Assembly: GCF_003583405.1 (NCBI RefSeq)
Contig: NZ_QXEC01000010.1
Span: 124,001-188,000, forward strand
Direction: 5' to 3'
DNA: 64,000 bases
Origin: Micromonospora radicis
GTDB lineage: Bacteria > Actinomycetota > Actinomycetes > Mycobacteriales > Micromonosporaceae
Both the position numbers and the translations under genes were made by a program. Shown here piece after piece: positions 43,319 to 52,614 of this stretch (position 1 is its first letter; every line of letters begins with the position of its first letter). The notes below the pieces were generated by a model. It was given only the letters and a program-made list of their open reading frames with translations. It had not been told where the DNA came from and made no database searches.

Positions 43319-44467
43319 ATCCCATCCTCGGTCTACCTGGATGCCGCCACCGCCGCGCCACTGCACCCGGTCGCGCGGCAGGCGCTGCTGGCCGCCCTCG
43401 ACGACGGCTGGGCCGACCCCGATCGGCTCTACTCGGCGGCCCGGCGCGCCCGCCAGTTGCTCGACGCCGCGCGCGAGGCCGCGGCGGAGCCCCTCGGCGT
43501 ACGCCCGGACGAGCTTTCCTTCACCGCCAGCGGTACGACGGCGGCACACTCGGCCGTGCTCGGTGGCCTGGTCGGGCGGCGGCGCTTCGGCACCGGACTG
43601 GTCCATTCGGCGATCGAACACTCCGCCGTGTTGCACGCCGCGCAGCGGCACGTGGCCGGCGGCGGCACCGCGACGGAGGTACCGGTGGACCGGCTCGGCC
43701 GGCTGGACCTCGACGCCTGGGCGGCGGCCGTCGCCGCCCCCGGGGTGGCGCTGGCCGCGCTGATCGCGGCCAGTCACGAGGTGGGCACCGTCCAGCCGGT
43801 GCCGGCCGCCGCGGCGGCCTGCGCGGCCGGTGGGGTGCCGCTGTACGTCGACGCGGCGCAGTCGGTGGGACGGGTGCCGGTGCCGGAGGGCTGGTCGGTG
43901 CTGACCGCGAGCGCCCGCAAGTGGGGTGGCCCGCCCGGCGTCGGCCTGCTGGTGGTCCGCAAGGGCACCCGCTGGGAGTCACCCTGGCCGGCCGACGAAC
44001 ACGAGTCGGGGCGTACTCCCGGGACGGTGAACCTGCCGGCGGTGGTCGCGGCGGCGGCGAGCCTGCGCGCGGCGGCGGCCGACGCGGCGGCGCAGGCGGC
44101 CCGGCTGGCGCCGCTGGTGGATCGGATCCGGTCCCGGGTGGCCGCCCAGGTGCCGGACGTCGAGGTGGTCGGCGACCCGGACGACCGGCTGCCGCACCTG
44201 GTCACGTTCTCCTGCCTGTACGTCGACGGCGAGGCGCTGCTGCACGCGCTGGACCGGCGCGGCTTCGCGGTCTCGTCCGGCTCCTCCTGCACCTCGTCGA
44301 CGTTGCGCCCGTCGCACGTGCTGGAGGCGATGGGGGTGCTCTCGCACGGCAACGTACGCGTCTCGCTGCACTCCGGTACCACCGACGCCGACGTGGAACG
44401 TTTCCTCGCCGAGCTGCCCGGGATCGTGGCCGACCTGCGGGCCGAGGCCGGGGTGGTCGGGCTGTGA
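43316..44467 (+). CDS. PLP-dependent cysteine desulfurase (NifS/IscS-like)
   Basis: A 383-aa class V aminotransferase-fold enzyme that removes sulfur from cysteine as a protein persulfide. The N-terminus is VYLDAATAAPLHPVAR, the cofactor-contacting strand LYVDAAQSVGRVP, the PLP lysine Lys202 (SARKWGGPPG), and the persulfide cysteine Cys325 (SSGSSCTSST). The usual His before the PLP Lys is Arg. GTG overlap with the next gene makes a desulfurase-TusA pair, so sulfur is probably passed to TusA rather than to Fe-S scaffold proteins. Confidence 0.9.
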   Translation: MIPSSVYLDAATAAPLHPVARQALLAALDDGWADPDRLYSAARRARQLLDAAREAAAEPLGVRPDELSFTASGTTAAHSAVLGGLVGRRRFGTGLVHSAIEHSAVLHAAQRHVAGGGTATEVPVDRLGRLDLDAWAAAVAAPGVALAALIAASHEVGTVQPVPAAAAACAAGGVPLYVDAAQSVGRVPVPEGWSVLTASARKWGGPPGVGLLVVRKGTRWESPWPADEHESGRTPGTVNLPAVVAAAASLRAAAADAAAQAARLAPLVDRIRSRVAAQVPDVEVVGDPDDRLPHLVTFSCLYVDGEALLHALDRRGFAVSSGSSCTSSTLRPSHVLEAMGVLSHGNVRVSLHSGTTDADVERFLAELPGIVADLRAEAGVVGL

Positions 44468-44703
44468 CCGCGCCCGAGACCCCGGCTCCCGACGCGGTGC
44501 TCGACTGCCTCGGTCAGCGTTGCCCGCTGCCGGTGATCGCCCTGGCCCGTCGGCTGCCGTCGCTGCCGGTCGGTGGGGTGATCCGGGTACTGGCCGACGA
44601 CCCGGCGGCGGCGGTGGACATCCCGGCCTGGTGCCGGATGCGTGGCCAGGAGTTCCTCGGCGCCACCGCCGGCCCCGGCTACGACGTGCGCCGGTCGCGG
44701 TAG
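44464..44703 (+). CDS. tusA: TusA-family sulfurtransferase
   Basis: A 79-aa sulfur carrier with the defining CPxP motif (LDCLGQRCPLPVIALARRL, Cys20 as persulfide carrier and an additional Cys15). Its GTG overlaps the desulfurase stop (GTGA). TusA proteins relay sulfur to tRNA thiolation or molybdenum-cofactor enzymes in other bacteria; the acceptor here is unknown. The same two domains exist as fusions in some actinobacteria, supporting a functional pair. Confidence 0.9.
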   Translation: MTAPETPAPDAVLDCLGQRCPLPVIALARRLPSLPVGGVIRVLADDPAAAVDIPAWCRMRGQEFLGATAGPGYDVRRSR

Positions 44704-44760
44704 GTCGCCGCGGAACCGTTCAGGCTCGTGGGCCGGGGCGCCGTCGCGGCGACCCAGCGG

Positions 44761-45774
<1,014 letters not shown>

Positions 45775-45837
45775 CTACCGCCACCCCGCCCACCGAGCGA
45801 CCAGCCCGCCCAACCACCCAACCTCCGCCCCGGCCGC

Positions 45838-45898
45838 GTTGATCAAGAAGTTTCGGTCGCGCCGCGCGGGCCGGGAAGACCAGAATCCCGCGATCAAC
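45838..45898. repeat. Intergenic inverted-repeat element, type GTTGATC
   Basis: GTTGATC (45838-45844) and GATCAAC (45892-45898) bound a 61-bp element. The left arm reads on through TTTCGGTC, and the right arm reads back through TTCTGGTC. The element at 41550-41616 has the same architecture (GATC end, then TTCTGGTC). Not coding. Likely a dispersed repeat of this lineage; this rests on two copies in the window. Confidence 0.5.
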
Positions 45899-45919
45899 AC
45901 GGCAGCTGGGTGGACGCGC

Positions 45920-45955
45920 GACGGCGGGGCGGCCCGGTTGGGCCGACCCGCCGTC
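45920..45955 (-). terminator. Terminator after erpA
   Basis: 16-bp arms (45920-45935 and 45940-45955) pair at 15 positions, with the odd one able to form G-U in RNA, around a 4-nt loop, 26 nt past the erpA stop. Confidence 0.75.
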
Positions 45956-45980
45956 ACGGTCGAGGCTCAGTGCTCGAGGC

Positions 45981-46349
45981 TCAGCTGAAGGAGTCGCCGC
46001 AGGCGCAGGAGTTACCCGCGTTGGGGTTGTCGATGGTGAAGCCCTGGGCGTCGATCCGGTCGGCGAAGTCGATGGTGGCGCCGGCCAGGTACGGGGCGCT
46101 CATCCGGTCGACGACGACCTCGACACCGTCGTAGTCGGTGACGACGTCACCGTCGAGCGAACGCTCGTCGAAGAAGAGCTGGTATCGCAGGCCGGAGCAG
46201 CCGCCCGGCTGTACGGCGACCCGGAGCCGCAGGTCGTCGCGGCCCTCCTGCTCGATCAGGGCCTTGACCTTCTGCGCCGCGACGTCGGTGAGGACGACGG
46301 ACGTGGGGGCCTTGGCCTCGGTCGACTCGGTCTGCGCTGGCGTGGTCAC
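45981..46349 (-). CDS. erpA: Iron-sulfur cluster insertion protein, A-type carrier
   Basis: A 122-aa A-type Fe-S carrier (HesB/IscA fold) that delivers clusters to apo-enzymes. The three cluster cysteines are in VQPGGCSGLRYQL and the C-terminal NSCACGDSFS. The N-terminal 20 residues are Thr/Glu-rich and disordered. GTG 46349 is set by GGGAG eight bases upstream. The synteny equals Rv2204c, and quinolinate synthase NadA, a 4Fe-4S enzyme encoded 1.4 kb away, is a plausible client. Confidence 0.93.
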   Translation of the reverse strand: MTTPAQTESTEAKAPTSVVLTDVAAQKVKALIEQEGRDDLRLRVAVQPGGCSGLRYQLFFDERSLDGDVVTDYDGVEVVVDRMSAPYLAGATIDFADRIDAQGFTIDNPNAGNSCACGDSFS

Positions 46350-46450
46350 GTGGAATTCTCCCTGCGCGCGTGTGGTGTGGTCTCCCCTGGCCAACGTCAG
46401 CCGCCGGTCAGCGATTCCCACAGTGGTCCAGTTTCCGATTGTAGGCCGCC

Positions 46451-46473
46451 CGCCGCCGGGCCACCCGGCGGCG
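46451..46473 (-). terminator. Hairpin after glycerate kinase
   Basis: Perfect 10-bp arms (CGCCGCCGGG and its complement) with a 3-nt loop, about 70 nt past the glycerate kinase stop codon. Confidence 0.6.
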
Positions 46474-46541
46474 TGACCAGCCGGTCCACCTCCGGCGCGC
46501 GCCGGGCGGGCGGGTACCGGCACCGGCGGGCGTCGAACCGG

Positions 46542-47681
46542 TCAACGGCTCCACTGGCGAGCCAGTCGGGCACCCAACGCCCGCAGCCCCTCCCCCGGGC
46601 GGTCCAGGGCCGCCGCCAACCCGCCGCTCTCCTCGCCGCCGAAGTGCTCCACCAGGCTGTACGCCTCGGTCACCCCGACCGTCGCCGCCTCCCGCCGCCC
46701 GGTGCTCACCTGGCCGGCGAGCACGACGCACGGTACGCCCCGATCCCGGGCGGCACCGGCGACGCCGGCCACCACCTTGCCGCGCAGCGACTGGTGGTCG
46801 AACTTGCCCTCACCGGTGATCACCAGGTCGGTGTCGTCGAGCGCGGCATCCAGCCCGACGGCCCGGCTGACCAGCCCGATCCCGGATTCGCACCGTCCAC
46901 CGAGCGCCAACAGCGCGGCGCCGACGCCACCGGCGGCACCGCCACCGGGCAGCGCGCCCAGCCCGCTGGGACTGCCGGGCAGGCTGTGCTGCAGCACCTC
47001 GGCGAAGCGTTGCAGGGCGGCGTCGAGCAGCAGCACGTCGGCCCGGTCGGCGCCCTTCTGCGGCCCGAAGACGCTGCTCGCCCCATGCAGGCCGAGCAGC
47101 GGGTTGTCCACGTCGGTGGCGGCGATCAACCGCGCCTCGCGCAGCCGGGGCGCACCGTCGAGCGTGGCGGCGGTGGACAGCGCGGCGCCGCCGTACGGCA
47201 GGGCCGCCCCGGTGGCGTCCAGCGCCACGGCGCCCAGCGCGGCGAGCATCCCCGCACCCGCGTCGTTGGTCGCCGAGCCGCCCAGTCCGACCACCACGGT
47301 GCGGGCGCCGGCCTCGACCGCGGCGGCGATCAGCAGCCCCAGGCCGTACGAGGTGGTGGTCTTCGGGTCGCGCTCGGTCACGTCGAGCAGGTGCAGCCCG
47401 CACGCCTGGGCGCTCTCCAGCCACGCGGTCGTGCCGTCGTCGGTGAGCAGGATCTCACCGGCGGCCGGGCGGCCCAGCGGGTCGACCGTGGGCACCGGTA
47501 CCCGCCGACCGGGCAGCGCCTCGGCGAGCACGTCGAGGAAGCCGGGCCCCCCGTCGGCCAGCGGCCTGACCAGCAGGTCGTCGCCGGGAGCGACCTCCCG
47601 CCAGCCGTCGGCCACCGCGGCGGCCACCTCGGGGGCCGACAGCGTGCCGGCGAACTTGTCCGGACAGAGCAGTACGCGCAT
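46542..47681 (-). CDS. glxK: Glycerate kinase
   Basis: A 379-aa GckA/GlxK-type kinase converting glycerate to phosphoglycerate. The N-terminus is VLLCPDKFAGTLSAPEVAAA. PLADGGPGFLDVL carries the substrate motif, VGLGGSATNDAGAGML is the Gly-rich nucleotide/substrate loop, and SVFGPQKGA and LVITGEGKFDHQSLRGK are also present. All family blocks are intact and the length is standard. ATG 47681 is used. It is divergent from nadA across 67 bp and corresponds to Rv2205c by position. Confidence 0.92.
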   Translation of the reverse strand: MRVLLCPDKFAGTLSAPEVAAAVADGWREVAPGDDLLVRPLADGGPGFLDVLAEALPGRRVPVPTVDPLGRPAAGEILLTDDGTTAWLESAQACGLHLLDVTERDPKTTTSYGLGLLIAAAVEAGARTVVVGLGGSATNDAGAGMLAALGAVALDATGAALPYGGAALSTAATLDGAPRLREARLIAATDVDNPLLGLHGASSVFGPQKGADRADVLLLDAALQRFAEVLQHSLPGSPSGLGALPGGGAAGGVGAALLALGGRCESGIGLVSRAVGLDAALDDTDLVITGEGKFDHQSLRGKVVAGVAGAARDRGVPCVVLAGQVSTGRREAATVGVTEAYSLVEHFGGEESGGLAAALDRPGEGLRALGARLARQWSR

Positions 47682-47748
47682 GCCTGGCAGTGTGGCAGCC
47701 CACACCGGTGGGGGCGGCGTGCCGGTCGCGCTGTGGGACCATGGGGGC

Positions 47749-48924
47749 GTGACGTCGACCTGGGTTGAGCCCTCCAACACCGCCACTGCGCTGCTGCTCC
47801 TCGGCCGCGGCAGCGACCCCGCCACCGAGCGTGGCGTGGAGTGTCCGGGTGACCTGCCGGCGCCGAGCGACCCCGACCTGGTGGCCCGGGCGGCGGCGGC
47901 GAAGGCCGCGCTCGGCGACAAGGTCTTCGTGCTGGGCCACCACTACCAGCGCGACGAGGTGATCCAGTTCGCCGACGTGACCGGCGACTCGTTCAAGCTG
48001 GCCCGCGAGGCCGCCGCCCGGCCGGACGCGGAGTACATCGTCTTCTGCGGTGTGCACTTCATGGCCGAGAGCGCCGACATCCTCACCTCCGCCGCGCAGC
48101 AGGTCATCCTGCCGGATCTGGCGGCCGGCTGTTCGATGGCGGACATGGCGGCGCTGCCGCAGGTCGAGAGCGCCTGGGACGTGCTCACCGAACTGGGCAT
48201 CGCGGCGCGGACCGTTCCGGTGACGTACATGAACTCTTCGGCTGACATCAAGGGCTTCGTCGGGCGAAACGGCGGGGTGGTCTGCACCTCCTCGAACGCC
48301 AAGCGGGCCCTGGAGTGGGCGTACCAGCAGGGCGAGAAGGTGCTCTTCCTGCCCGACCAGCACCTCGGCCGGAACACGGCGGTGCTGGAGATGGGCTTCT
48401 CGCTGGACGACTGCGTGCTCTACGACCCGCACAAGCCGGGTGGCGGGCTGACGCCCGAGCAGCTGCGCGACGCGCGGATGATCCTGTGGCGGGGGCACTG
48501 CTCGGTGCACGGCCGGTTCACCCTCGACAGCGTCGACGACGTACGCGAGCGGGTACCCGGGGTGAACGTGCTGGTGCACCCGGAGTGCCGGCACGAGGTG
48601 GTGAACGCGGCCGATCAGGTGGGCTCGACCGAGTACATCATCCGTACGATCGAGGCGGCTCCGGCCGGTTCGGCCTGGGCGGTCGGCACCGAGCTGAACC
48701 TGGTCCGCCGGCTCGCGCTGGCCCACCCGGACAAGCAGATCATGTTCCTCGACAAGGCGGTCTGCTACTGCTCGACGATGAACCGCATCGACCTGCCGCA
48801 CCTGGTATGGGCGTTGGAGGAGCTGGTCGCCGGCCGGGTGGTCAACCGGATCACCGTGGACGCGGAGACCGCACACCACGCCCGGGTCGCGCTCGACCAG
48901 ATGCTCGCACTACCCGGCGCCTGA
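47749..48924 (+). CDS. nadA: Quinolinate synthase
   Basis: A 391-aa 4Fe-4S enzyme condensing iminoaspartate with dihydroxyacetone phosphate to quinolinate, early in NAD synthesis. Motifs include GHHYQRDEVIQFADVTGDS, FCGVHFMAESADIL (first cluster Cys), VTYMNSSADIKGF, GVVCTSSNA, LVHPECRHEVV (second Cys) and KAVCYCSTMNRI (third). GTG 47749 is the only reasonable start after the divergent glycerate kinase. nadB and nadC are not in the window. Confidence 0.94.
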   Translation: MTSTWVEPSNTATALLLLGRGSDPATERGVECPGDLPAPSDPDLVARAAAAKAALGDKVFVLGHHYQRDEVIQFADVTGDSFKLAREAAARPDAEYIVFCGVHFMAESADILTSAAQQVILPDLAAGCSMADMAALPQVESAWDVLTELGIAARTVPVTYMNSSADIKGFVGRNGGVVCTSSNAKRALEWAYQQGEKVLFLPDQHLGRNTAVLEMGFSLDDCVLYDPHKPGGGLTPEQLRDARMILWRGHCSVHGRFTLDSVDDVRERVPGVNVLVHPECRHEVVNAADQVGSTEYIIRTIEAAPAGSAWAVGTELNLVRRLALAHPDKQIMFLDKAVCYCSTMNRIDLPHLVWALEELVAGRVVNRITVDAETAHHARVALDQMLALPGA

Positions 48925-49136
48925 TCACTCTCAGCAACCATTGCCGCACATAAAAGTGCCGGATCACCGATAAATGCCCCCAGGGGTAGTGTGACCGGAT
49001 CCATTCTCATCACAGAGGGCTATGCTGCCGGGCGGACGACAACGCGGGCGCGTGCGTTTGGCCGCGACCGCGCCGTGGGTAGCGACCCGCGGCGAACCCA
49101 CATCGACACGGCAGCACGCACGCGCTGGAGGTTGCG
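48925..49136. other. nadA-murA intergenic region
   Basis: 212 bp with an AT-richer patch (48945-49010, including CATAAAAGTG and CGATAAATGC) that may hold the murA promoter. No hairpin of note and no gene on either strand. Confidence 0.4.
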
Positions 49137-50492
49137 TTGACCGACGACGTCCTGGTCGTACACGGAGGCACCCCGCTTCAAGGGCGGATCCGCGTGCGCG
49201 GTGCGAAGAACCTGGTTTCCAAGGCGATGGTCGCCGCGCTGCTCGGCGACAGCCCGAGCCGCCTGTTCGACGTACCCAAGATCCGCGACGTCGAGGTGGT
49301 CCGCGGCCTGCTCGGGCTGCACGGCGTCAAGGTCTCCGACGGCGTCGAGGACGGCGAGCTGGTCTTCGACCCGGCGAACGTGGAGAGCGCCAGCACCGAC
49401 CAGATCAACGTGCACGCCGGTTCCAGCCGGATCCCGATCCTGTTCTGCGGGCCGCTGCTGCACCGTCTCGGGCACGCCTTCATCCCGGACCTGGGCGGCT
49501 GCCACATCGGGCCGCGGCCGATCGACTTCCACCTGCAGGCGCTGCGCGAGTTCGGCGCCACCGTCGACAAGACGCCCGAGGGGCTGCACCTGTCCGCCCC
49601 GAACGGCCTGCACGGCACCAAGTTCTCGCTGCCGTACCCGAGCGTGGGCGCCACCGAGCAGGTGCTGCTCACCGCCGTGATGGCCGAGGGCGTCACCGAG
49701 CTGCGCAACGCCGCCGTGGAGCCGGAGATCATCGACCTGATCTGCGTACTGCAGAAGATGGGCGCGATCATCAAGGTGCACACCGACCGGGTGATCGAGA
49801 TCCAGGGCGTACCGAAGCTGCACGGCTACACCCACCGGCCGATCCCGGACCGGATCGAGGCGGCGAGCTGGGCCGCGGCGGCCCTGGCCACCCGGGGTCA
49901 CGTCGAGGTGCTCGGTGCCGAGCAGGCCGACATGATGACCTTCCTCAACGTCTTCCGCTCGGTCGGCGGCGAGTACGAGGTGACCGACACCCGTCCGCCG
50001 CGGCCGGGACAGCCGGGCCAGGAGGGCGGCATCCGCTTCTGGCACCCGGGCGGCGAGCTGCAGGCCACCGCCCTGGAGACCGACGTGCACCCGGGCTTCA
50101 TGACCGACTGGCAGCAGCCGCTGGTCGTCGCCCTGACCCAGGCCCGGGGCCTGTCGATCGTCCACGAGACGGTCTACGAGCAGCGGCTGGGCTACACCGA
50201 GGCGCTCAACTCGATGGGCGCGAACATCCAGGTCTACCGGGACTGCCTGGGCGGCACCCCGTGCCGCTTCGGCCGGCGCAACTTCAAGCACTCGGCGGTG
50301 ATCGCCGGGCCCAGCAAGCTGCACGCCGCCGACCTGGTGATTCCCGACCTGCGGGCCGGCTTCAGCCACCTGATCGCCGCGCTGGCCGCCGAGGGCACCT
50401 CCCGGGTGTACGGCGTCGACCTGATCAACCGGGGCTACGAGGACTTCGAGGCCAAGCTCGCCGACCTCGGCGCGCACGTCGAGCGGCCGTAG
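49137..50492 (+). CDS. murA: UDP-N-acetylglucosamine 1-carboxyvinyltransferase
   Basis: MurA transfers enolpyruvate from PEP to UDP-GlcNAc, the first committed step of peptidoglycan synthesis and the fosfomycin target. The 451-aa protein has RVRGAKNLVSKAMVAALLG (catalytic Lys/Asn), the mobile loop LGGCHIGPRPIDFH with active-site Cys122, SLPYPSVGATEQ and TDWQQPLVVAL. Cys122 rather than Asp predicts fosfomycin sensitivity. The start is TTG, supported by GGAGG seven bases upstream. The diverged N-terminal motif is typical of one actinobacterial MurA branch. Confidence 0.93.
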   Translation: MTDDVLVVHGGTPLQGRIRVRGAKNLVSKAMVAALLGDSPSRLFDVPKIRDVEVVRGLLGLHGVKVSDGVEDGELVFDPANVESASTDQINVHAGSSRIPILFCGPLLHRLGHAFIPDLGGCHIGPRPIDFHLQALREFGATVDKTPEGLHLSAPNGLHGTKFSLPYPSVGATEQVLLTAVMAEGVTELRNAAVEPEIIDLICVLQKMGAIIKVHTDRVIEIQGVPKLHGYTHRPIPDRIEAASWAAAALATRGHVEVLGAEQADMMTFLNVFRSVGGEYEVTDTRPPRPGQPGQEGGIRFWHPGGELQATALETDVHPGFMTDWQQPLVVALTQARGLSIVHETVYEQRLGYTEALNSMGANIQVYRDCLGGTPCRFGRRNFKHSAVIAGPSKLHAADLVIPDLRAGFSHLIAALAAEGTSRVYGVDLINRGYEDFEAKLADLGAHVERP

Positions 50493-50554
50493 TCCGAGCC
50501 ACGGTCGGGCCGCTCGACGTCAGCTCGGGCCGGCGGCGACATGGTCAGCAAGGG

Positions 50555-50580
50555 TCCGGTGCACCGCGATGTGCACCGGA
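50555..50580. terminator. Perfect 10-bp inverted repeat between murA and the DUF3043 gene
   Basis: TCCGGTGCAC (50555-50564) and its exact complement (50571-50580) around CGCGAT. It lies 62 nt past the murA stop and just upstream of the -10 of the next gene, so it may terminate murA, bind a regulator, or both. Confidence 0.55.
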
Positions 50581-50594
50581 CGCCGGCCGTTGGC

Positions 50595-50609
50595 TACCCT
50601 TGCCGCGTG
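50595..50609 (+). promoter_or_regulatory. Leaderless-type -10 (TACCCT) for the DUF3043 gene
   Basis: TACCCT at 50595-50600, six bases, then GTG 50607. No Shine-Dalgarno is visible. Confidence 0.5.
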
Positions 50610-51215
50610 CCGTCGCTGTTTCGCCGCAAGTCCGCCGACCTCGCCGACCCCGCCTCCGAGCCGCTGACCCCGGCCGAGGAGGAGACGGCGGGCGAGTCCA
50701 CCCGTCCGCGTGGCTACACCCCCGCCAAGGGGCGCGAGACGCCGAAGCGGCCGGCCGCCGGCCGCCGGCCGCCGGGGAGCACCAAGCCGCTGAGCAAGGA
50801 CGAGGCGAAGGCGCTGCGACGCGAACGGCGGGCCGAGGCGGCCGCCGAGTTCCGGCGCGAGGGTGGCCCGCGCGACCGGGGCCCGGAGCGGTTGCTGGCC
50901 CGCAACGTGGTCGACTCCCGGCGTACCGTCGGCACCTGGTTCTTCGGTGGCGCGCTGGTCGTGCTGATCGGCTCGAACCAGGCGATGCCGCCGGTGATCC
51001 GGCTGGCCTCAAACCTGCTGTGGGGTGCGCTGGCCATCGGTGTGGTGATCGACTCGGTGCTGATCTCTCGCAAGATCAAGAAGCTGGTTCGGGCCCGCTT
51101 CCCGCAGAGCACCCAGCGGATGGGGTCGCTCTACCTCTACGCGATCATGCGGGCGATCACCTTCCGGAAGCTACGCACCCCGGAGCCGCGCGTGGCCATC
51201 GGCGACCAGGTCTGA
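50607..51215 (+). CDS. DUF3043 membrane protein
   Basis: A 202-aa actinobacterial protein. The first 105 residues are highly charged and disordered (GYTPAKGRETPKRPAAGRR and an Arg/Glu helix), a layout characteristic of DUF3043. Two membrane helices follow (about 115-132, FFGGALVVLIGSNQ, and 137-155, NLLWGALAIGVVIDSVLI), then a basic cytoplasmic tail ending RTPEPRVAIGDQV. Function unknown. The leaderless-type promoter sets GTG 50607 as the start. Confidence 0.83.
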   Translation: MPSLFRRKSADLADPASEPLTPAEEETAGESTRPRGYTPAKGRETPKRPAAGRRPPGSTKPLSKDEAKALRRERRAEAAAEFRREGGPRDRGPERLLARNVVDSRRTVGTWFFGGALVVLIGSNQAMPPVIRLASNLLWGALAIGVVIDSVLISRKIKKLVRARFPQSTQRMGSLYLYAIMRAITFRKLRTPEPRVAIGDQV

Positions 51216-51350
51216 CCGACCCCTGCCGATCGGCGCGATCAGCGTCGGCAAGAGCCGCCGGCCGCAGCTGGCCACGTCGCCGCCGGCCCGAGCCGACCGG
51301 GTCGTCGCCAGCCCGAGCCGACCGGTTCAGCCCCAGTCGGGACTGACCGC

Positions 51351-51659
51351 TCAGGGCACCCCGAGCAGGCGCAGCAGCGCCGTGGTGCCGGCGGCAGCGA
51401 TGACCACCAGCACGAACGGCGCCCGCCGCCAGGCCAGCAGCACACCCACCAGCACACCGGCCGGCCGGGCCCAGCCGGCGAAGCCGCCGACCTCGGTCAG
51501 CGCCGCGGTCGCCGCGAGGGCCGCCAGCAGGGCCGCCGCACCGGCCGGCAGCAACCGCAGTGCCCAGGCCGGCAGGTCGAGTCGGTCACGCACCAGCACC
51601 CCGGCCACCCGGAAGGCGTACGTCCCGACGGCCAGCGCCACGATCACCGCGATCAGCAC
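51351..51659 (-). CDS. azlD: AzlD-type branched-chain amino acid exporter subunit
   Basis: A 102-aa protein with three hydrophobic helices, the small partner of AzlC in branched-chain amino acid (or analogue) efflux. The sequence starts MLIAVIVALAVGTYAFRVAG and keeps the AzlD pattern YAFR followed by LPAWALRLLPAGAAALLAAL. The start overlaps the azlC 3' end by 7 bp, so the two are coupled. It is probably controlled by the divergent XRE-cupin regulator. Confidence 0.85.
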   Translation of the reverse strand: MLIAVIVALAVGTYAFRVAGVLVRDRLDLPAWALRLLPAGAAALLAALAATAALTEVGGFAGWARPAGVLVGVLLAWRRAPFVLVVIAAAGTTALLRLLGVP

Positions 51660-52567
51660 CGTCCCTCCTCCCGAACGCTCGGCGTCCGCTGCGGCGTGGC
51701 CGACGGGACGTCGGCGAGTCGGCGGCCGGGCCGCCCTTCTCCGACCGGTGGCGACTCAGCCGACGGCAGCTCGACCGACGGCTCGTCGGCGGGCAGCCGG
51801 TCGGGGCCCGATCCGGCAGCCGACGGCGGTTCGACCGACTGATCGTCGGCCGGGGAGGATCCGGCCGAGGGCTGGTCGGGCCCACCCGACGAGGGGCGCC
51901 GGAGCCGGTGTAGCGCGAGCAGGGCCGGGCCCACCAGCGCCAACAGCACGGGCAGACCGGCCGGCAGGAGCGGGGTGGTCAGGACCGCCACCACCGCTCC
52001 ACCGAGCGCGGCCGCCCGGATGTCCCGGTCCCGCAACGTGGGCAACAGCAGCGCGATCAGGCCCGCCGGAAACGCCGCGTCCAGCCCGAGCGCGGCCGGA
52101 TCACCGGCCACCCCGCCGGCCAGCACGCCGAGCACGGTGCCGACGTTCCAGGCCAGGAAGAGCAGTACGCCGGCCAGCCAGAACGCCCGTCGCCGGGCGG
52201 CGTCGGAGGGACGGGACAGGGTGAAAGCGGTCGCCTCGTCGGTCATCAGATGGCTGCCGAGCAGCCGGTGCCAGCGCCGGGGGCCCAGGGCGTCGCCGAG
52301 GCTCAGCCCGAACGGCAGATGCCGGGCGTTGAGCAGCAGCCCGGCCAGCACGGCGGCGAGCGGGCTGCCGGCGGCCACCAACCCGACCGCCATGAACTGC
52401 GCACCGCCGGCGTAGACCAGCACCGACATGGTGACCGCGGCCCAGCCGGGCAGCCCCGCCGCGACCGCCATCGCGCCGAACGAGGCGCCGACCGCCACCA
52501 TCGCCGCACCGATGGCGGCGACGTCGCGGATCGGGTCTGCCCCCGACGTTCGGTCTGGCGTACGCAT
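51653..52567 (-). CDS. azlC: AzlC-type branched-chain amino acid exporter subunit with disordered tail
   Basis: A 304-aa AzlC/YgaZ-family permease. Residues 10-230 contain about seven helices with the family blocks SFGAMAVAAGLPGWAAV, SVLVYAGGAQFMAVGL and LLLNARHLPFGLSL. Residues 230-304 are a Pro/Ser/Asp-rich tail with two similar segments (ADDQSVEPPSA and ADEPSVELPSA), absent from ordinary AzlC. It overlaps azlD downstream and is divergent from an XRE-cupin regulator 47 bp away. Confidence 0.87.
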   Translation of the reverse strand: MRTPDRTSGADPIRDVAAIGAAMVAVGASFGAMAVAAGLPGWAAVTMSVLVYAGGAQFMAVGLVAAGSPLAAVLAGLLLNARHLPFGLSLGDALGPRRWHRLLGSHLMTDEATAFTLSRPSDAARRRAFWLAGVLLFLAWNVGTVLGVLAGGVAGDPAALGLDAAFPAGLIALLLPTLRDRDIRAAALGGAVVAVLTTPLLPAGLPVLLALVGPALLALHRLRRPSSGGPDQPSAGSSPADDQSVEPPSAAGSGPDRLPADEPSVELPSAESPPVGEGRPGRRLADVPSATPQRTPSVREEGRC

Positions 52568-52595
52568 GGCCCATCATGATGAACACGGCCCCACC

Positions 52596-52611
52596 GTTCG
52601 TCAAATAGAAC
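52596..52611. promoter_or_regulatory. GTTC-N8-GAAC dyad between azlC and its likely regulator
   Basis: The dyad lies inside the 47-bp divergent region, overlapping the only AT-rich stretch (TCAAATA). Its position fits an operator for the XRE-cupin protein controlling both directions. Confidence 0.4.
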
Positions 52612-52614
52612 AAC

